Source: Amborella trichopoda
Taxonomy: Eukaryota > Streptophyta > Magnoliopsida > Amborellales > Amborellaceae
Direction: 5' to 3'
DNA length: 64,000 bases
NCBI RefSeq assembly: GCF_000471905.2
Contig: NW_006499997.1
Span: forward strand, 1,601,815-1,665,814
Shown here: positions 34,892-44,785 of the stretch, piece after piece
How positions within the stretch are numbered: the first letter of the stretch is position 1
Layout of the letters: each line of letters begins with the position of its first letter
Made by a program: the position numbers and the translations under genes
Notes under the pieces: model-generated
Told to the model about the DNA's origin: nothing
Databases searched by the model: none
The model's input: the letters and a program-made list of their open reading frames with translations, nothing else

Positions 34892-37097
34892 GTAAACAAG
34901 ATCGAAACTTTCAATACTGATTCATTGAATCAAGTAACAAAGACAAGTTCTGGAAATGCAGTTATATCTTTGTTACAATGTTTGCTCATGCAGTCTAGAC
35001 ATATGCATTCAGAAAGAGCTCCATATGGTGAAAGAAAATGGATTCTTCAGAAATAATCCGAAAATTTCATGGACTTCAATATAAGTCTTCTTCATATTCC
35101 AGCCTAGCACATAAGAAGATAGAACATCAATGCAATAAGTTCTGTTATTTCTTCTTTTTCTTTTTCTTTACTTGGTTAGGTAAGACTCAAGTAGTCTCTA
35201 AAACATTCTATGTAGAGAAAGATCTAGAGCAACATGCCTCTTCTCTCATTGTCTCCAAAACCATTTTGACTCAATATAATCAATTCACAAATAAAGTAGC
35301 GTTAGAACACAATTGACAACAAGATACAATCTTGAGAAAATTACAATCAAATCACAATCATCACGGAAGTCTCATTCAGATTTGCACCAGACAAGATGCA
35401 TGCGTTGATGGACATGACCCAAAAAAAAAAGTGCACAAGCAAAAATAGAAGTATGAATGGGGAAAACAAACTAAGCAACATTTTAGCATTTTGAGGTAGG
35501 TAGTACTGGTTTGCAACGTTGAGGCTGAAGCTCTAGACCTCACTTGTACGAACCAAGCTACTCACCAACAGAAGGCCTCAAGTATCGACCTAAGCATCAT
35601 TCGTTGGATGAAAACAAGGTAAATTCATAAGAAGATAGATTCATAGAGCAAATCATATATGAAAAAGGGTAGGTAGGCTTGGTTGAGTTATTGCAGAAAA
35701 CTTCAAGGGTTGATATTGTTGACATCTGCCACACCAACGTGATTTCCTACCATTTGGACTATGCCCAATTAACAAGATCAAAATCAATTAGTAACAACAT
35801 CTGATTGCATTTTTCAAGAGCAAGGAGATAAATAAAATAACAAAAAAACTGGAAGCCACTAAGATTGTGGCAGCTTCTAAAATCCCAAAATAGCAAAGAG
35901 CAAACACCTAAAACTTTTTATTACCAAATATCCAACATTGAAGTTTCCCAACAAAAGCCTCATATAAGAAGAATAACAACAAACATTGAACATAAGAGTT
36001 CAAACGAATGAAAACAAAAACAACAAGAAAATGGACAAAACAAACAAAGAAATTTAAGACCAGGCTCAAGAAACTACCGAATTTAGGGTCTGTATGGTTC
36101 ACAAGATAAAGAGGGTAGGTCGATACCTATCAAATAGGATCCAAGACCACTTTGATTTTTAAAATTGAAGGCTACGATCTTCTTCTCTTCCTTGAAGAGC
36201 AAACAAATGAAAAATGTATCCCCAAACAAGGGAAAAGGGCACATACTATTACATTTGATTCCGTTTTGTATGCTAGATTCAAGCCTCAAGCCAAATCTAC
36301 TTTCTCGATGAGGATTTGACTATTTTATTTGGGTGCGGTTTTAAAAATAGTAAAATAGGATTTGACTATTTTAAATTCTAAAATTTTATAATTAGGATTG
36401 AACATAGCTTTTTAAGCCATTATAAAGTTTCAACTACATAACTAATCTTTTGACCAAATTTAGAGGTCCCATATGTAAAACCAAATTTTGGGCATTAGAG
36501 CTAAAAAGACCCTAATTTTGATTTGGAAAGTACACGTGCGGGTGTGGTTTATGTAAGTATGAACACCTCAAAAATCTACCTTAAAAATATTTTAAAAAAA
36601 GATTTATATAGGGTGCTAACCTTATACAGTAAGGAATCTCAAAAATTTCTCAAAAAGGTTGTTTTGATACTAGAAAGCTATCTATTTGAACATCTCGATC
36701 TCAATATGTATGGATATAGAAAAATAAAAATTTTAAATTTTTAAAATAGTATATATTATTTATGCATATAAAAATTAAGGTGGTTGTTTAATTTTTACTT
36801 TTTTTTTATTTTTATGAGAAAGGATGGTTTTGGGGATTTAGTTGTTTAGGATGTGGATAGGATTAGTTGTTGGGTTGATTATCATATATTTGTTTTAATG
36901 AGGTGGCTTCGTTAGGATAAAATAAAAAGGGTAATACGTGAGTTTTAGAGAGAGATAAGGGGGGACTTGAAAAAGTTGGATGTGACGAAGAGAGAAGATA
37001 GGGAGAAACACAAAAATGGATAAGAGAGAAATATATGGTTTTTTTATTTTATTTTATTTTATTTTTCTATGTATGTAAAGGGGAGGTGTCCCATTTT
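34892..37097. other. Gene-free AT-rich DNA
   Basis: Frames up to ~92 codons occur (35038-35316) but show no family features, have Phe/Ser runs from simple sequence, and lack any neighbour that would make a gene likely. 36370-36740 partly resembles the fold-back family at 39.6-42.4 kb ('GTGCGGGTGTGGTTTATG', 'GTTGTTTTGAT', 'ATGTATGGATAT'). Otherwise I see nothing. Confidence 0.5.
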
Positions 37098-37604
37098 ATG
37101 TAAATGAGTGTTCAAAATAATGGATCGGGCCGACTAGGTCCTTGCCCAATCTGATTAGTCCAATCGATTTTGACTAGATCGGCTGACTAGTGCCCCGATT
37201 TTTTTAAAAAATACAATTTTTGAAAAGAAATCCAAAAAAACTAAAAAAAAATCCTAAAAAAGTTATAAAAAAAATTGTAAAAATTGTTTTAAATTTTAAA
37301 TTTACATGTATTATTTTTTTATATTGTCATATAAAAAAAGTTAAAAAAATAAAAGGGTTTGAAGAAAATTATTAGGCTCAAGCAATACTTTTTTAGTGAT
37401 CAGTATGCAATAAATATATATATTAATAATATATAGTATGTACTCTATATATACTATATAATATAAATTACATTGATAAAATAAATATAAATATATAATA
37501 TAATATTATAATATTATAATATTTTAACTCAAGACCATGTTTGTTTTTTTAGGTATGTTGGAATGCAATTAAAAAGGTAGGGTACAATATAAAATAGGAT
37601 TGTA

Positions 37605-37819
37605 TATAATGAGACCGTATACCTTTAGTATAAAGAGGTCCCAATTACTTATAACCATTCGATGTGAAATCTGATAGTTTGGGTGTGTCACAAAGTTCGA
37701 GAAAATTCTTTTTGAACCTTGAACTTGGTCAATAAAATAAATGCAGCCACCCAATTTCACATTTATTGGTCAAAATTAATTGTGATCACCTTGTACCAAA
37801 GGTAAATAGTCTCATTATA
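37605..37819. mobile_element. 215-bp MITE inside the hAT-like element
   Basis: Left arm TATAATGAGACCGTATACC..TTAGTATAAAGAGGTC. The right arm, reversed, is TATAATGAGACTATTTACC..TTGGTACAAGGTGATC. The arms match at about 28 of 36 bases. A diverged relative of the left arm is at 43265-43375 (GAGACTATTTACCTTAG and onward). A TA or TATA target would suit a Tc1/mariner-type MITE, but the end palindrome blurs the exact border. Confidence 0.7.
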
Positions 37820-37913
37820 TACTTTCCCATATAAAATTTTTCATCTCTTTGCGATAATTTTAATAAATTTTCATCTCTCTCTCATATTTGTGTCTAGGAA
37901 AAGTCTTTCCAAT

Positions 37914-38344
37914 GCCTATAGGCAAAAATGAACAGTGATTTCTCCTACCTTCATCACCGTCCAAAGTTCATCGCACGGTCACTATTGTCCGGTAGTTTTT
38001 ATTTTTTTTTTACAAATTGGAATGACCTGAAATTGGAAAGTGTATATATCTTAGTGAGGCTCACCTAATAAAAATATAAAAAAATAGTTCGTAGAAAGAA
38101 AATTGACCAAAATACCCTCCAAAACTTTTCAGGGGTATTTTGATCAATTTTTTTTTGTAAAATAGTTTTTTGATATTTTTCGTAGATTCGCCTATTTGAT
38201 GAACACACTCTCCAAATTTCAGGTCATTTCAATTTATAGAAAAAAAAATTAAAAATAAAACACTACCGGATAATCGTGACCGTCCAATGAACTTTGGACG
38301 GTGATGAGGGTAGGCGACATCACTGCTTATTTTTACCTATAAGC
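37914..38344. mobile_element. 430-bp fold-back element inside the hAT-like element
   Basis: Almost the whole element is one inverted repeat centred near 38125. Left: GCCTATAGGCAAAAATGAAC, then CATCACCGTCCAAAGTTCAT. Right, reversed: GCTTATAGGTAAAAATAAGC, then CATCACCGTCCAAAGTTCAT. The inner arms also pair (AATGACCTGAAATT, TTTTGATCAATTTT/AAAATTGACCAAAA). A transcript would form a long hairpin. The relative at 40440-40895 has the same centre. Confidence 0.85.
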
Positions 38345-38385
38345 GTTTTGTAGTATCTTCTGTCTAGAAAACCTCTTTTCAATGC

Positions 38386-38671
38386 CTATTGGTGAAATGA
38401 AAAGTGATTTCTCCTATGTGTATGTCTATGTCTATGTGCCCCTCAAGGGGTTGGTGGTGTAGGTATTAGATTGAATATCAAATCAGATGAATAACGAATT
38501 AATTTTTTATCCCCCGAGTTGAGGGACCTATTAGTGAAAATGAAAAGTGATTTCGCCTAAGTGTATGTCTATGTCTATGTGATCCTCAGGGGATTGGTGG
38601 TGTAGGTATTAGATTGAAGATCAAATCAGATGAATAACGAATAAATTTTGTATCCCCCGAGTCAGGCCTGA
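38386..38671. repeat. 143-bp tandem duplication
   Basis: Two copies offset by 143 bases (AAAGTGATTT at 38401 and 38544), each with TATGTCTATGTCTATGTG, a CCCCTCAAGGGG-type hairpin, and GGTGTAGGTATTAGATTGA. The start of each unit also resembles the outer edge of the adjacent fold-back element (AATGCCTAT.GG..AAATGAA.AGTGATTTC), so the repeat probably arose from that element's end. Confidence 0.85.
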
Positions 38672-38796
38672 CCAACTCTTGTGCGTCTGAGTCTACTCGC
38701 CCAAGATGGCAAACCCAGCAGTTAGCAAATAAAAAATTTGTAATAATATATAAAGTTTTAAGTAGAGAAATAGTATAAAGAAAATTGTTTCATTCA

Positions 38797-39072
38797 GGCT
38801 GGACCGCATTTTAATAATATGCGGTCCATAGGTATAAAGCATCCATTTTAAAGATGGATGCAAATAGGTAGTCCATCTAAAAACAAGGTAACTAACCGTC
38901 CAATTATTTTCTTAATATAATTATTATTTTTAGTTTTCAAATTATTATTATTATTTCCATATTCATGATCTTCATGTTAAAGATTATATATTCTCTAAAA
39001 GTTAGGATGAAATTATATTTAAAAAATATATTTATTGTCAATCCCGCATTTTTACAATATGCGGGCTGGCCA
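38797..39072. mobile_element. Inverted-repeat element whose ends are hairpins
   Basis: The left end GGCTGGACCGCATTTTAATA..ATGCGGTCC is itself a hairpin. So is the right end CCCGCATTTTTACAATATGCGGG..CTGGCC. The two ends are also inverted copies of each other. A further small hairpin, GCATCCATTTTAAAGATGGATGC, lies at ~38840. Confidence 0.65.
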
Positions 39073-39599
39073 CATAGAAACCATGCCCATAGAAGAATAG
39101 GGAAAATCAAACAAAGGAGAAATATATACAAAAATGTTATAAGGATAACTTTACACAATCTGGACTGTGACAATACACTTATCAGACAATTTTTAGATTA
39201 AATCGATGATTAGTGCCGATTAGTCAGATTAGTTGGCCGATTAACTGAAAAAAAATTATTGTATACATGACTGTTGGAATCGGGCCAGATCGGGATCGGC
39301 TAGTGACCAATCCCAAGTTAGTCGGCCGATTTTTTAAAAGTCGGCAGATCTTTTAAACACTAATATAAACAAAGAGATTGGAATTGAGTAAAGAGTTGAT
39401 TTGGTGAAAATTTCTTTCGGCGTGGATTCATTCCAGGCTTGAAAGATGGTATATTTTCTCACCCTTTATTATTACTTTATTTTAATTCTTTTTTCTCATG
39501 CATCACTTGTATCACACTATCTAGATCATCCATTTTCAAGATATTTAAGTGTTTATAGATATACTTGATCTACATCATTTTATGAGTTTTAAACTTCAT

Positions 39600-40140
39600 A
39601 ATTAGGGGGGGTAAAATTAGATTTTTAGAAAATCAAAAGGGTTTTGACACCAAAAGTACATCTTTCTGTACAATTTAGTTTAGAGTTGTGCTTTACTTTT
39701 ATTATTTAAGCTTGACACCTTATACACACCACATCCAAAATATTATGCAGCTACCAAAAAAATTTTATCGTGGTTAAAGATCTATTTTCGCTCTAAAAAT
39801 TTAAAATTCTAAATATAATGTAGAATAAGTAGATCTATAAATGCTCTAAAATCTTGAAAATATATGGTTTGGATAAGGTGTTACAAGACTATGTTTTTAG
39901 GATTTGAAACCAGTTTTTTTTTTATATCTATACATCTCGAGATTGAGAGAATCAATTGTAGGATTTTTTGACATCGGAACAAGCTTTCCATATGTATGTT
40001 TAAGGTGCATCTTATTTCTACAATATAAGGTTATCACCTTATATAATTTCTTTGATATAAGTACAAAATTATTTTCTTTTGTAGGAAAAAGTTTAATATT
40101 TTACTATCCATTTTGATTACATTTTAAAATATCATTAAAA
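39600..40140. mobile_element. Diverged member of the fold-back family
   Basis: Shares with 41173-41880 and 42050-42410 the order 'TAGATCTATAAA', 'AAATCTTGAAAA', 'GTTTTTAGGATTTGAAACC', 'ATATCTATACATCTCGA', 'TAAGGTGCATCTTATTTCTA'. Only one arm is recognisable. Limits are approximate. Confidence 0.45.
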
Positions 40141-40439
40141 TGCACTTTTTTATTGTGTTGGAATAATGAAAAAAAGGTTAAAAATATTAAATTGTTGAAA
40201 AGTAAGGTGTATTTTAATAAATTTCCCAAAAGAATTTTAGCATCTTCTAACTATATTGTCAATTGTTTTGTGTTACTTTGTGAAGACTGATATGCTATGT
40301 TGTGGTCATGTGAGATATCATTCTTAAGAAGTTCGGAATAGCAACCGAGCAAGTGGGATTTAATACAATCAAAACCAGTTTCACCATCAATTGAACTGGT
40401 TGGACATATTTTAAAAGGGAAAGGTTTCTATATTTCTCT

Positions 40440-40895
40440 TACATCATAGAAAATCTATGCTTTCCCTACCATCCAGCCATCCAATTTTGATCAAGGTAGC
40501 CACTCAATGTTTGATCTTAGATCCAACGTCTAAACGTATTTTATTTTTAGTTTTTTTATACAAATTGTATGGATATGAAATTTGGTAGGCACCATCTTCT
40601 CATTGGGGCACACCTATAAAAAATATTAAAAATAATTTTTCGATAAAATATAATAACCAAAGTGCCACTTGAATCTTTCAGGTGTATTGTGGTCATTTTA
40701 ATTTATTGAACATATTTTTTTTATATTTTTTGCTAGTGCGAGTTTAATAGAGGATTAGACGTACAAAATTTGGTGTCAAAAATAGCTTATATAAAAAACA
40801 TTAAAAATAAAATAGTATAAAGACGTGACATTGTGATTGAGGCAATTGTAGCCCTCCATTCATAATGGATGGTAGGATGAAGGGAAGTATACAAG
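40440..40895. mobile_element. Old fold-back element
   Basis: Inverted arms about a centre near 40680 (ATAACCAAAGTGCCACTTGA...TTTCAGGTGTATTGTGGTCAT). Outer arms 'TTTCCCTACCATCCAGCCATCCA' and, reversed, 'TTCATCCTACCATCCATTA'. It is a diverged relative of the element at 37914-38344 (same centre, 'TTTTCAGG.GTATT'). The arms have many mismatches. Confidence 0.6.
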
Positions 40896-41172
40896 TTTTA
40901 TGTTGTAGGGAAAACACGGAAAGCTTGCCCATTTTAAAAAATACATAATAATAATAATAATTTAAAATTATGAAATATGATAGAAAAAAGTTTGAACCAT
41001 TTTTCAACATAACCATGTTTTTGCTTTAAACAATACTGGCCAATGCATCGATTGGAGTCCAATCGGTCAGACTTTGTAGTTTGAACTTTAGCAGTCCAAT
41101 TGGTCAGACCTTATAGTCAAATCTTTAGTAGTTTGGTCAGACCTTGTAGTTCAATCTAGTATTGAAATACTA

Positions 41173-41880
41173 GAGTACGGTTTTTAAAAAACGGGTGCGG
41201 TTTGTATAGAGCCGATGCTCTAAATAACCAAATTAAAGCCCACCTTCAAATAGTGTCGAGAAATGTGTTTTCAATGTGTGAAATCTTTGTGATGGCCTTC
41301 AAATATATTTTCATCTTTAATTATAAATTTAAAGCTTCAAAAATAGTGTAGAACGACCATATCCATAAAAACTTAAGAAACTTGAGGATGATCAATTTGA
41401 GGATATTTGGGCATCAAAACAACCTCTTCTAGTAAAATTTTTGAGGTGGGCTCCAATTTGATTTTACAGGACCTTCTCTCTATATAAACTTTGCGCTTTA
41501 AACAATGGAGCCGAGGGTCTAAACAATCACATTGGAGCCCACTACAAAAATTTCATTAGAAGAGGTTGTTTTGATGCCCAAATATCCCCAAATTGATGAT
41601 CTGGATATCTAGATGTATGGACATGAGAAAAAAATGGATTTCAAGTTTTGAAAATAGTGTATTTTGTAACGCATTTTTGGACCATCAATTTTTAAGTTTT
41701 CATAGATCTGTCAATCTACACTATTTTTTAAGCTTTAAAATTTATAAATAAATATGAAAATATATTTTAAGGCTATCACAAAGATTTCTAGTATTGAAAC
41801 CACATTTCTCGACGCTATTTGAAGGTAGGCTCTAATTTGATTGTTTAGAACCTAGGCTCTATACAAACCGCACCCTTAAA
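41173..41880. mobile_element. ~700-bp fold-back element
   Basis: The left end GGGTGCGGTTTGTATAGAGC is mirrored at the right end (reversed: GGGTGCGGTTTGTATAGAGC, near 41857-41876). Inner paired blocks include ACCTTCAAATAG.GTCGAG, ATATTTTCAT, GGCATCAAAACAACCTCTTC and GTGGGCTCCAAT. The centre is near 41495. The terminal 20 bases are still identical while the interior arms differ at many sites. It was once a near-perfect palindrome. Confidence 0.85.
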
Positions 41881-42049
41881 AAAATGCTGGTCTATATAAT
41901 AACATTAAATTCATTATTTTAAAAAATGTAGGTTCATATAATATTCCGTTGTATATTCTTGAAACTCTTATATATTGGATTAGCTTCTCCTTTGTACAAT
42001 ATTAAAAAAAAAGAGGGATAACAAATGATGATAATTTTTTTTAAAAGAA

Positions 42050-42410
42050 GGATATGGTTTGTTGCAATTTAAACAATCAAATGCACCTTCAAGCTTAGTC
42101 ATGAGAAGCAATTTTGATGTCGTAAAGTCTTAGGATGGTGGAAGATTCTATTTTTATCTTTAATTATAAAATTTTAAGCTAAAAACAAATTCAAATCAAA
42201 TAGATCTATAAACACATGAAAATCTTATAAATTGATGATCCAAATAATGTATTGCAAAATACACTACTTTTAGGACTCGAGACCTTTTTCTCTCCATATC
42301 TATACACACCTTGATGTTAATATTATGAATTCAACATATTTCCAACATAGAATCAATCTTTTTCAAATAATTTTAGAGATGCACCTTAATTCTACATTCT
42401 AATATGTTAA
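42050..42410. mobile_element. Single-arm relative of the fold-back element
   Basis: Has 'GGTTTGTTGCAATTTAAACAATCAAAT', 'GAAGCAATTTTGATG', 'TCTATTTTTATCTTTAATTA', 'ATTGATGATCCAAATAATG', 'GCAAAATACACTACTTTTAGGA' in the same order as an arm of the element at 41173-41880. Part of the same family. Confidence 0.5.
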
Positions 42411-42882
42411 CCTTTTTTAAATTTTTTCTATAACAAAAAAAAAAAAAAAAAAGAAAAACAGAAGAAGGGGAAAACTTTAACTTTGTTCGAACATACGAGT
42501 TTGTCTGTCTAATTAAATAGGTGATGGCTTGAAATCAAGTTCAACCTCTCTTAACATTCCAGGAAAAAAAAAACGTGGCTCAGCCGCTTGCCGAGGACTC
42601 GAGCAATTTCTAAAGTTCGAATTCTAACTTCTCCCTGGAAAGCAAGAAAATGAAAAATAAACAAAAAAAGCTCCACCAGCAGGAAAATAAAATTAACTTG
42701 GCAGTTAGTTTTCGTTTATTTCACTTTTCTATTTATTCTTTTTGCTTCCTTTGTTTTTTTCTGTTGACTTGAGATTCTACTTTCTATTTTCTTGGTATTT
42801 AACGAATTTCCCTGGATCATACATCAGTACAACTTTTTTTTTTTTAGTGAAAGAGAGAGAGAGGTATTGGTTCTATTAAACT

Positions 42883-43187
42883 GTTAGAATCAGTCTTTTA
42901 AAACCCACCGATTTCAATCCGGATTGCCGATGCATATAGGAATCGTTCAGGATTGAACCAATTCGTACCATTAGTATTTTTTAGTCGGTCTAATATTTAC
43001 TTAGGTCCTTTAAATCGCCACCTCCACAAACCCCAATTTTTATATTATTATATTTCACATATTTTTAGTTTTTTTTTAATTGTCAATTCAGACTAATCTA
43101 AATCGCCAATCCAATGATCCCATACAAATTTGTGGGTTAACAATCCACCCCACCCTCCAATCCAAGTTTTCAAACGCCGGTTAGAGT
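42883..43187. mobile_element. 289-bp hAT MITE with 8-bp target duplication
   Basis: The element spans 42891-43179. Ends: CAGTCTTTTAAAACCCACCG and, reversed, CGGCGTTTGAAAACTTGG. Flanks: GTTAGAAT (42883-42890) and GTTAGAGT (43180-43187), 7 of 8 bases. Subterminal DNA carries ATCGCC/CCGATT blocks like the larger hAT elements here. It has no coding capacity. Confidence 0.75.
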
Positions 43188-43264
43188 GCTTCACTAAAAT
43201 AATAAAGCAATATCTAACAACGATTGTACCGTCATTTCCAAACCATTGCGACTATGTCCTTGGA

Positions 43265-43375
43265 GAGGGATTGATACTACGAGACTATTTACCTTAGTTA
43301 TAAAAAAGTCACAATTACTTCTAATCATTAGATGTCAAATTGGATGGCTTTAAGGTGTCACAAAGTTCAAGAAAT
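43265..43375. mobile_element. MITE arm related to 37605-37819
   Basis: GAGACTATTTACCTTAG, CACAATTACTTCTAATCATT, AGATGTCAAATTGGATGG and GGTGTCACAAAGTTC parallel 37611-37700. The other arm is missing, and it abuts the integrase scrap. Confidence 0.55.
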
Positions 43376-43394
43376 TTTATTTTATTTTTTGTTG

Positions 43395-43660
43395 TTCAGT
43401 AAGCTCATAGCGCATCATATAGTTTCTCATGTCAGTATTTGCCACTTTCGATTATTTTGTCTATGATTTTTAAGAGTGCTCTGCTTGTGACTTCAGCTTG
43501 TCTATTTCCTTGAGGGTAATAGGATGTGAATAATATTTTAGTTATCCGAAATTTTTTACATACCTTTTCGACCTTTTCATTTTTTAAAGTTCATCCCATT
43601 TTCTATAGTGATTGATTTTGGGACACGAAGTATGAATATAATGTTTTTTTGTAAGTGAAC
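43395..43660 (-). pseudogene. Gypsy integrase scrap
   Basis: Minus-strand translation shows 'RVPKSITIENGMNF', 'CKKFRITKI', 'YYPQGNRQAEVTSRALLKII' and 'HEKLYDAL'. This is the second half of a Tat/Athila-type integrase core (YYPQGN.QAE..N..LL pattern). It has no flanking LTRs and is interrupted. An isolated fossil. Confidence 0.75.
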
Positions 43661-43705
43661 GATGTGTACTAGCGTGGACTATATAGTTTAAATTTTTTAT
43701 TTTTA

Positions 43706-43985
43706 TTAGTTTTGTTTTTATATGACAATGATGCCTTCAGATGAGGGGACGAGCTTAAAAAGAGAGGGATTTTTATTATTACTAGTTTTGTTTTTATATG
43801 ACACGGACGCCTTCATATGAGGGGACGAGCTTGGAAGGGATCACATTATGTTGTGTGAAATTTTTTATTATGATTGTGCTATGTAAATTATCATTGATTA
43901 CTAATTTTTTATTTTTTGATTTTTGTTTTTATATGACAGCTGATGCCTTCAGATAAGGGGACGAGCTTAAAAAGGGAGGGATCAC
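43706..43985. repeat. Three copies of a GGGGACGAGCTT-containing unit
   Basis: Copies at 43706-43769, 43781-43843 and 43921-43985 share TTTTGTTTTTATATGACA, GATGCCTTCAGATGAGGGG and ACGAGCTTAAAAAGGGAGGG. GGGGACGAGC followed by a purine run resembles the DNA just before the 3' LTR in many Gypsy elements, so this may be a triplicated polypurine-tract region next to the integrase scrap. Confidence 0.7.
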
Positions 43986-44049
43986 CTAGTTATTATGAAG
44001 AGAGAGGGCTTAGAAGATTTTTCTAATTAGGGATAGGGTAGGAAAAAAC

Positions 44050-44288
44050 ACACGTGAAAGATTTCCCAAAATTATCCGTCACGCTCGTAATATATTTTTT
44101 ACTTATCAGGGCTAGATTTTTCACCTATCAGGGCACGTAATGGATTTTTTGATTTTTTGAGAAATCTCACATAATCTCTTTTAATTTATTTACGATTAAG
44201 TATACCCAAATAGTGGAAATGTCATATTGCCTTGTAATCTATTGTCACGTAATAGATTTTCAGGTACCCAAACGGCCCCTTAGGGTTT
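44050..44288. mobile_element. Possible DNA-transposon terminus
   Basis: Ends GGTACCCAAACGGCCCCTTAGGG after several 'CACGTAATAGATTTT' blocks. Reversed, this is the widespread plant terminus AAGGGGCCGTTTGGGTACC. Similar to the end at 34800-34888. The partner end was not identified. Confidence 0.4.
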
Positions 44289-44298
44289 AAGCCCTAGA

Positions 44299-44303
44299 CT
44301 AAG
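44299..44303. repeat. Left 5-bp target duplication CTAAG
   Basis: Pairs with CTACG at 49304-49308 (4 of 5) around the chromovirus. Confidence 0.7.
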
Positions 44304-44682
44304 TGGTATGGCCAGGGTGTTCTTACCCTTTCCAATGGTGATAAATAAGAACAAAGAGAGTTACTTCGAGGGAACTCAAGTCTCCAATACATAACAAGTT
44401 GAAGATAAAATCAGCTTGCTGATCGTGAGCTGTTTTCTTCATTAAATAAGAGATTACAATAAAAAATAACTAAAAGGAGAAGGTTTAGGCTAAACACTCT
44501 CTAAGAAAGATAACAATCAACAACTACTCTAAAGACTCGGTAACAACAGGTAACAAAAACAAACTCAGAAACAAATATTTCTAAAGACTTGTTCAACATC
44601 GTGAGCCATTATTCTCTCAAATTGTAGTAGTAACTTCTAATTGTCTTGCTTTGCACGTCCCTGCAGTGAGGCAGTTGTAACA
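44304..44682 (-). repeat. Chromovirus left (3') LTR, 379 bp
   Basis: Plus-strand ends are TGGTATGGCC and GTTGTAACA. Same length as the right copy and alignable from end to end. Confidence 0.92.
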
Positions 44683-44785
44683 TTCTCTCCCTCTTAAATT
44701 ATACCCTTGTCTTCAATGGTATGGTCGAGGCAGTTGTAACATTCTCTCCCTCTTAAATTATACCCTTGTCTTCAATGGTATGGTC
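44668..44785. repeat. 59-bp tandem duplication across LTR edge and polypurine tract
   Basis: 44668-44726 and 44727-44785 are essentially identical: GAGGCAGTTGTAACATTCTC, then TCCCTCTTAAATTATACCC. On the minus strand AAGAGGGAGAGAA directly before TGTTACAACTG is the polypurine tract, and it is present twice. The copies' near-identity against 9% LTR divergence means the duplication came after insertion. Confidence 0.9.

Larger units (their letters stand above)
37106..39362. mobile_element. hAT-like non-autonomous element, 2.26 kb
   Basis: The left end is GAGTGTTCAAAATAATGGATCGG. The right end on the opposite strand is TAGTGTTTAAAAGATCTGCCG, then CGGCCGACTAAC; the left end continues with GGGCCGACTAGG. 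The ends are therefore inverted repeats with ATCGGCC-rich subterminal DNA. The flanks ATGTAAAT (37098-37105) and ATATAAAC (39363-39370) match at 6 of 8 bases, both differences being transitions, as expected for an old 8-bp hAT duplication. No transposase frame. Three smaller inverted-repeat elements and a 143-bp tandem repeat lie inside. Confidence 0.6.

Noticed and set aside
35038-35316. 92-codon plus-strand frame
   Set aside because: Phe run from simple sequence, no recognisable domain, no promoter or neighbours. Not enough to call a gene.
34892-37097. Host gene remnant
   Set aside because: Mixed composition suggested a 3' untranslated region at first, but no exon, splice pattern or protein similarity could be supported.
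38797-39072. Geminivirus-like origin hairpin
   Set aside because: The loop is TTTTAATAATA, not the conserved TAATATTAC, and no Rep-like coding text is nearby.
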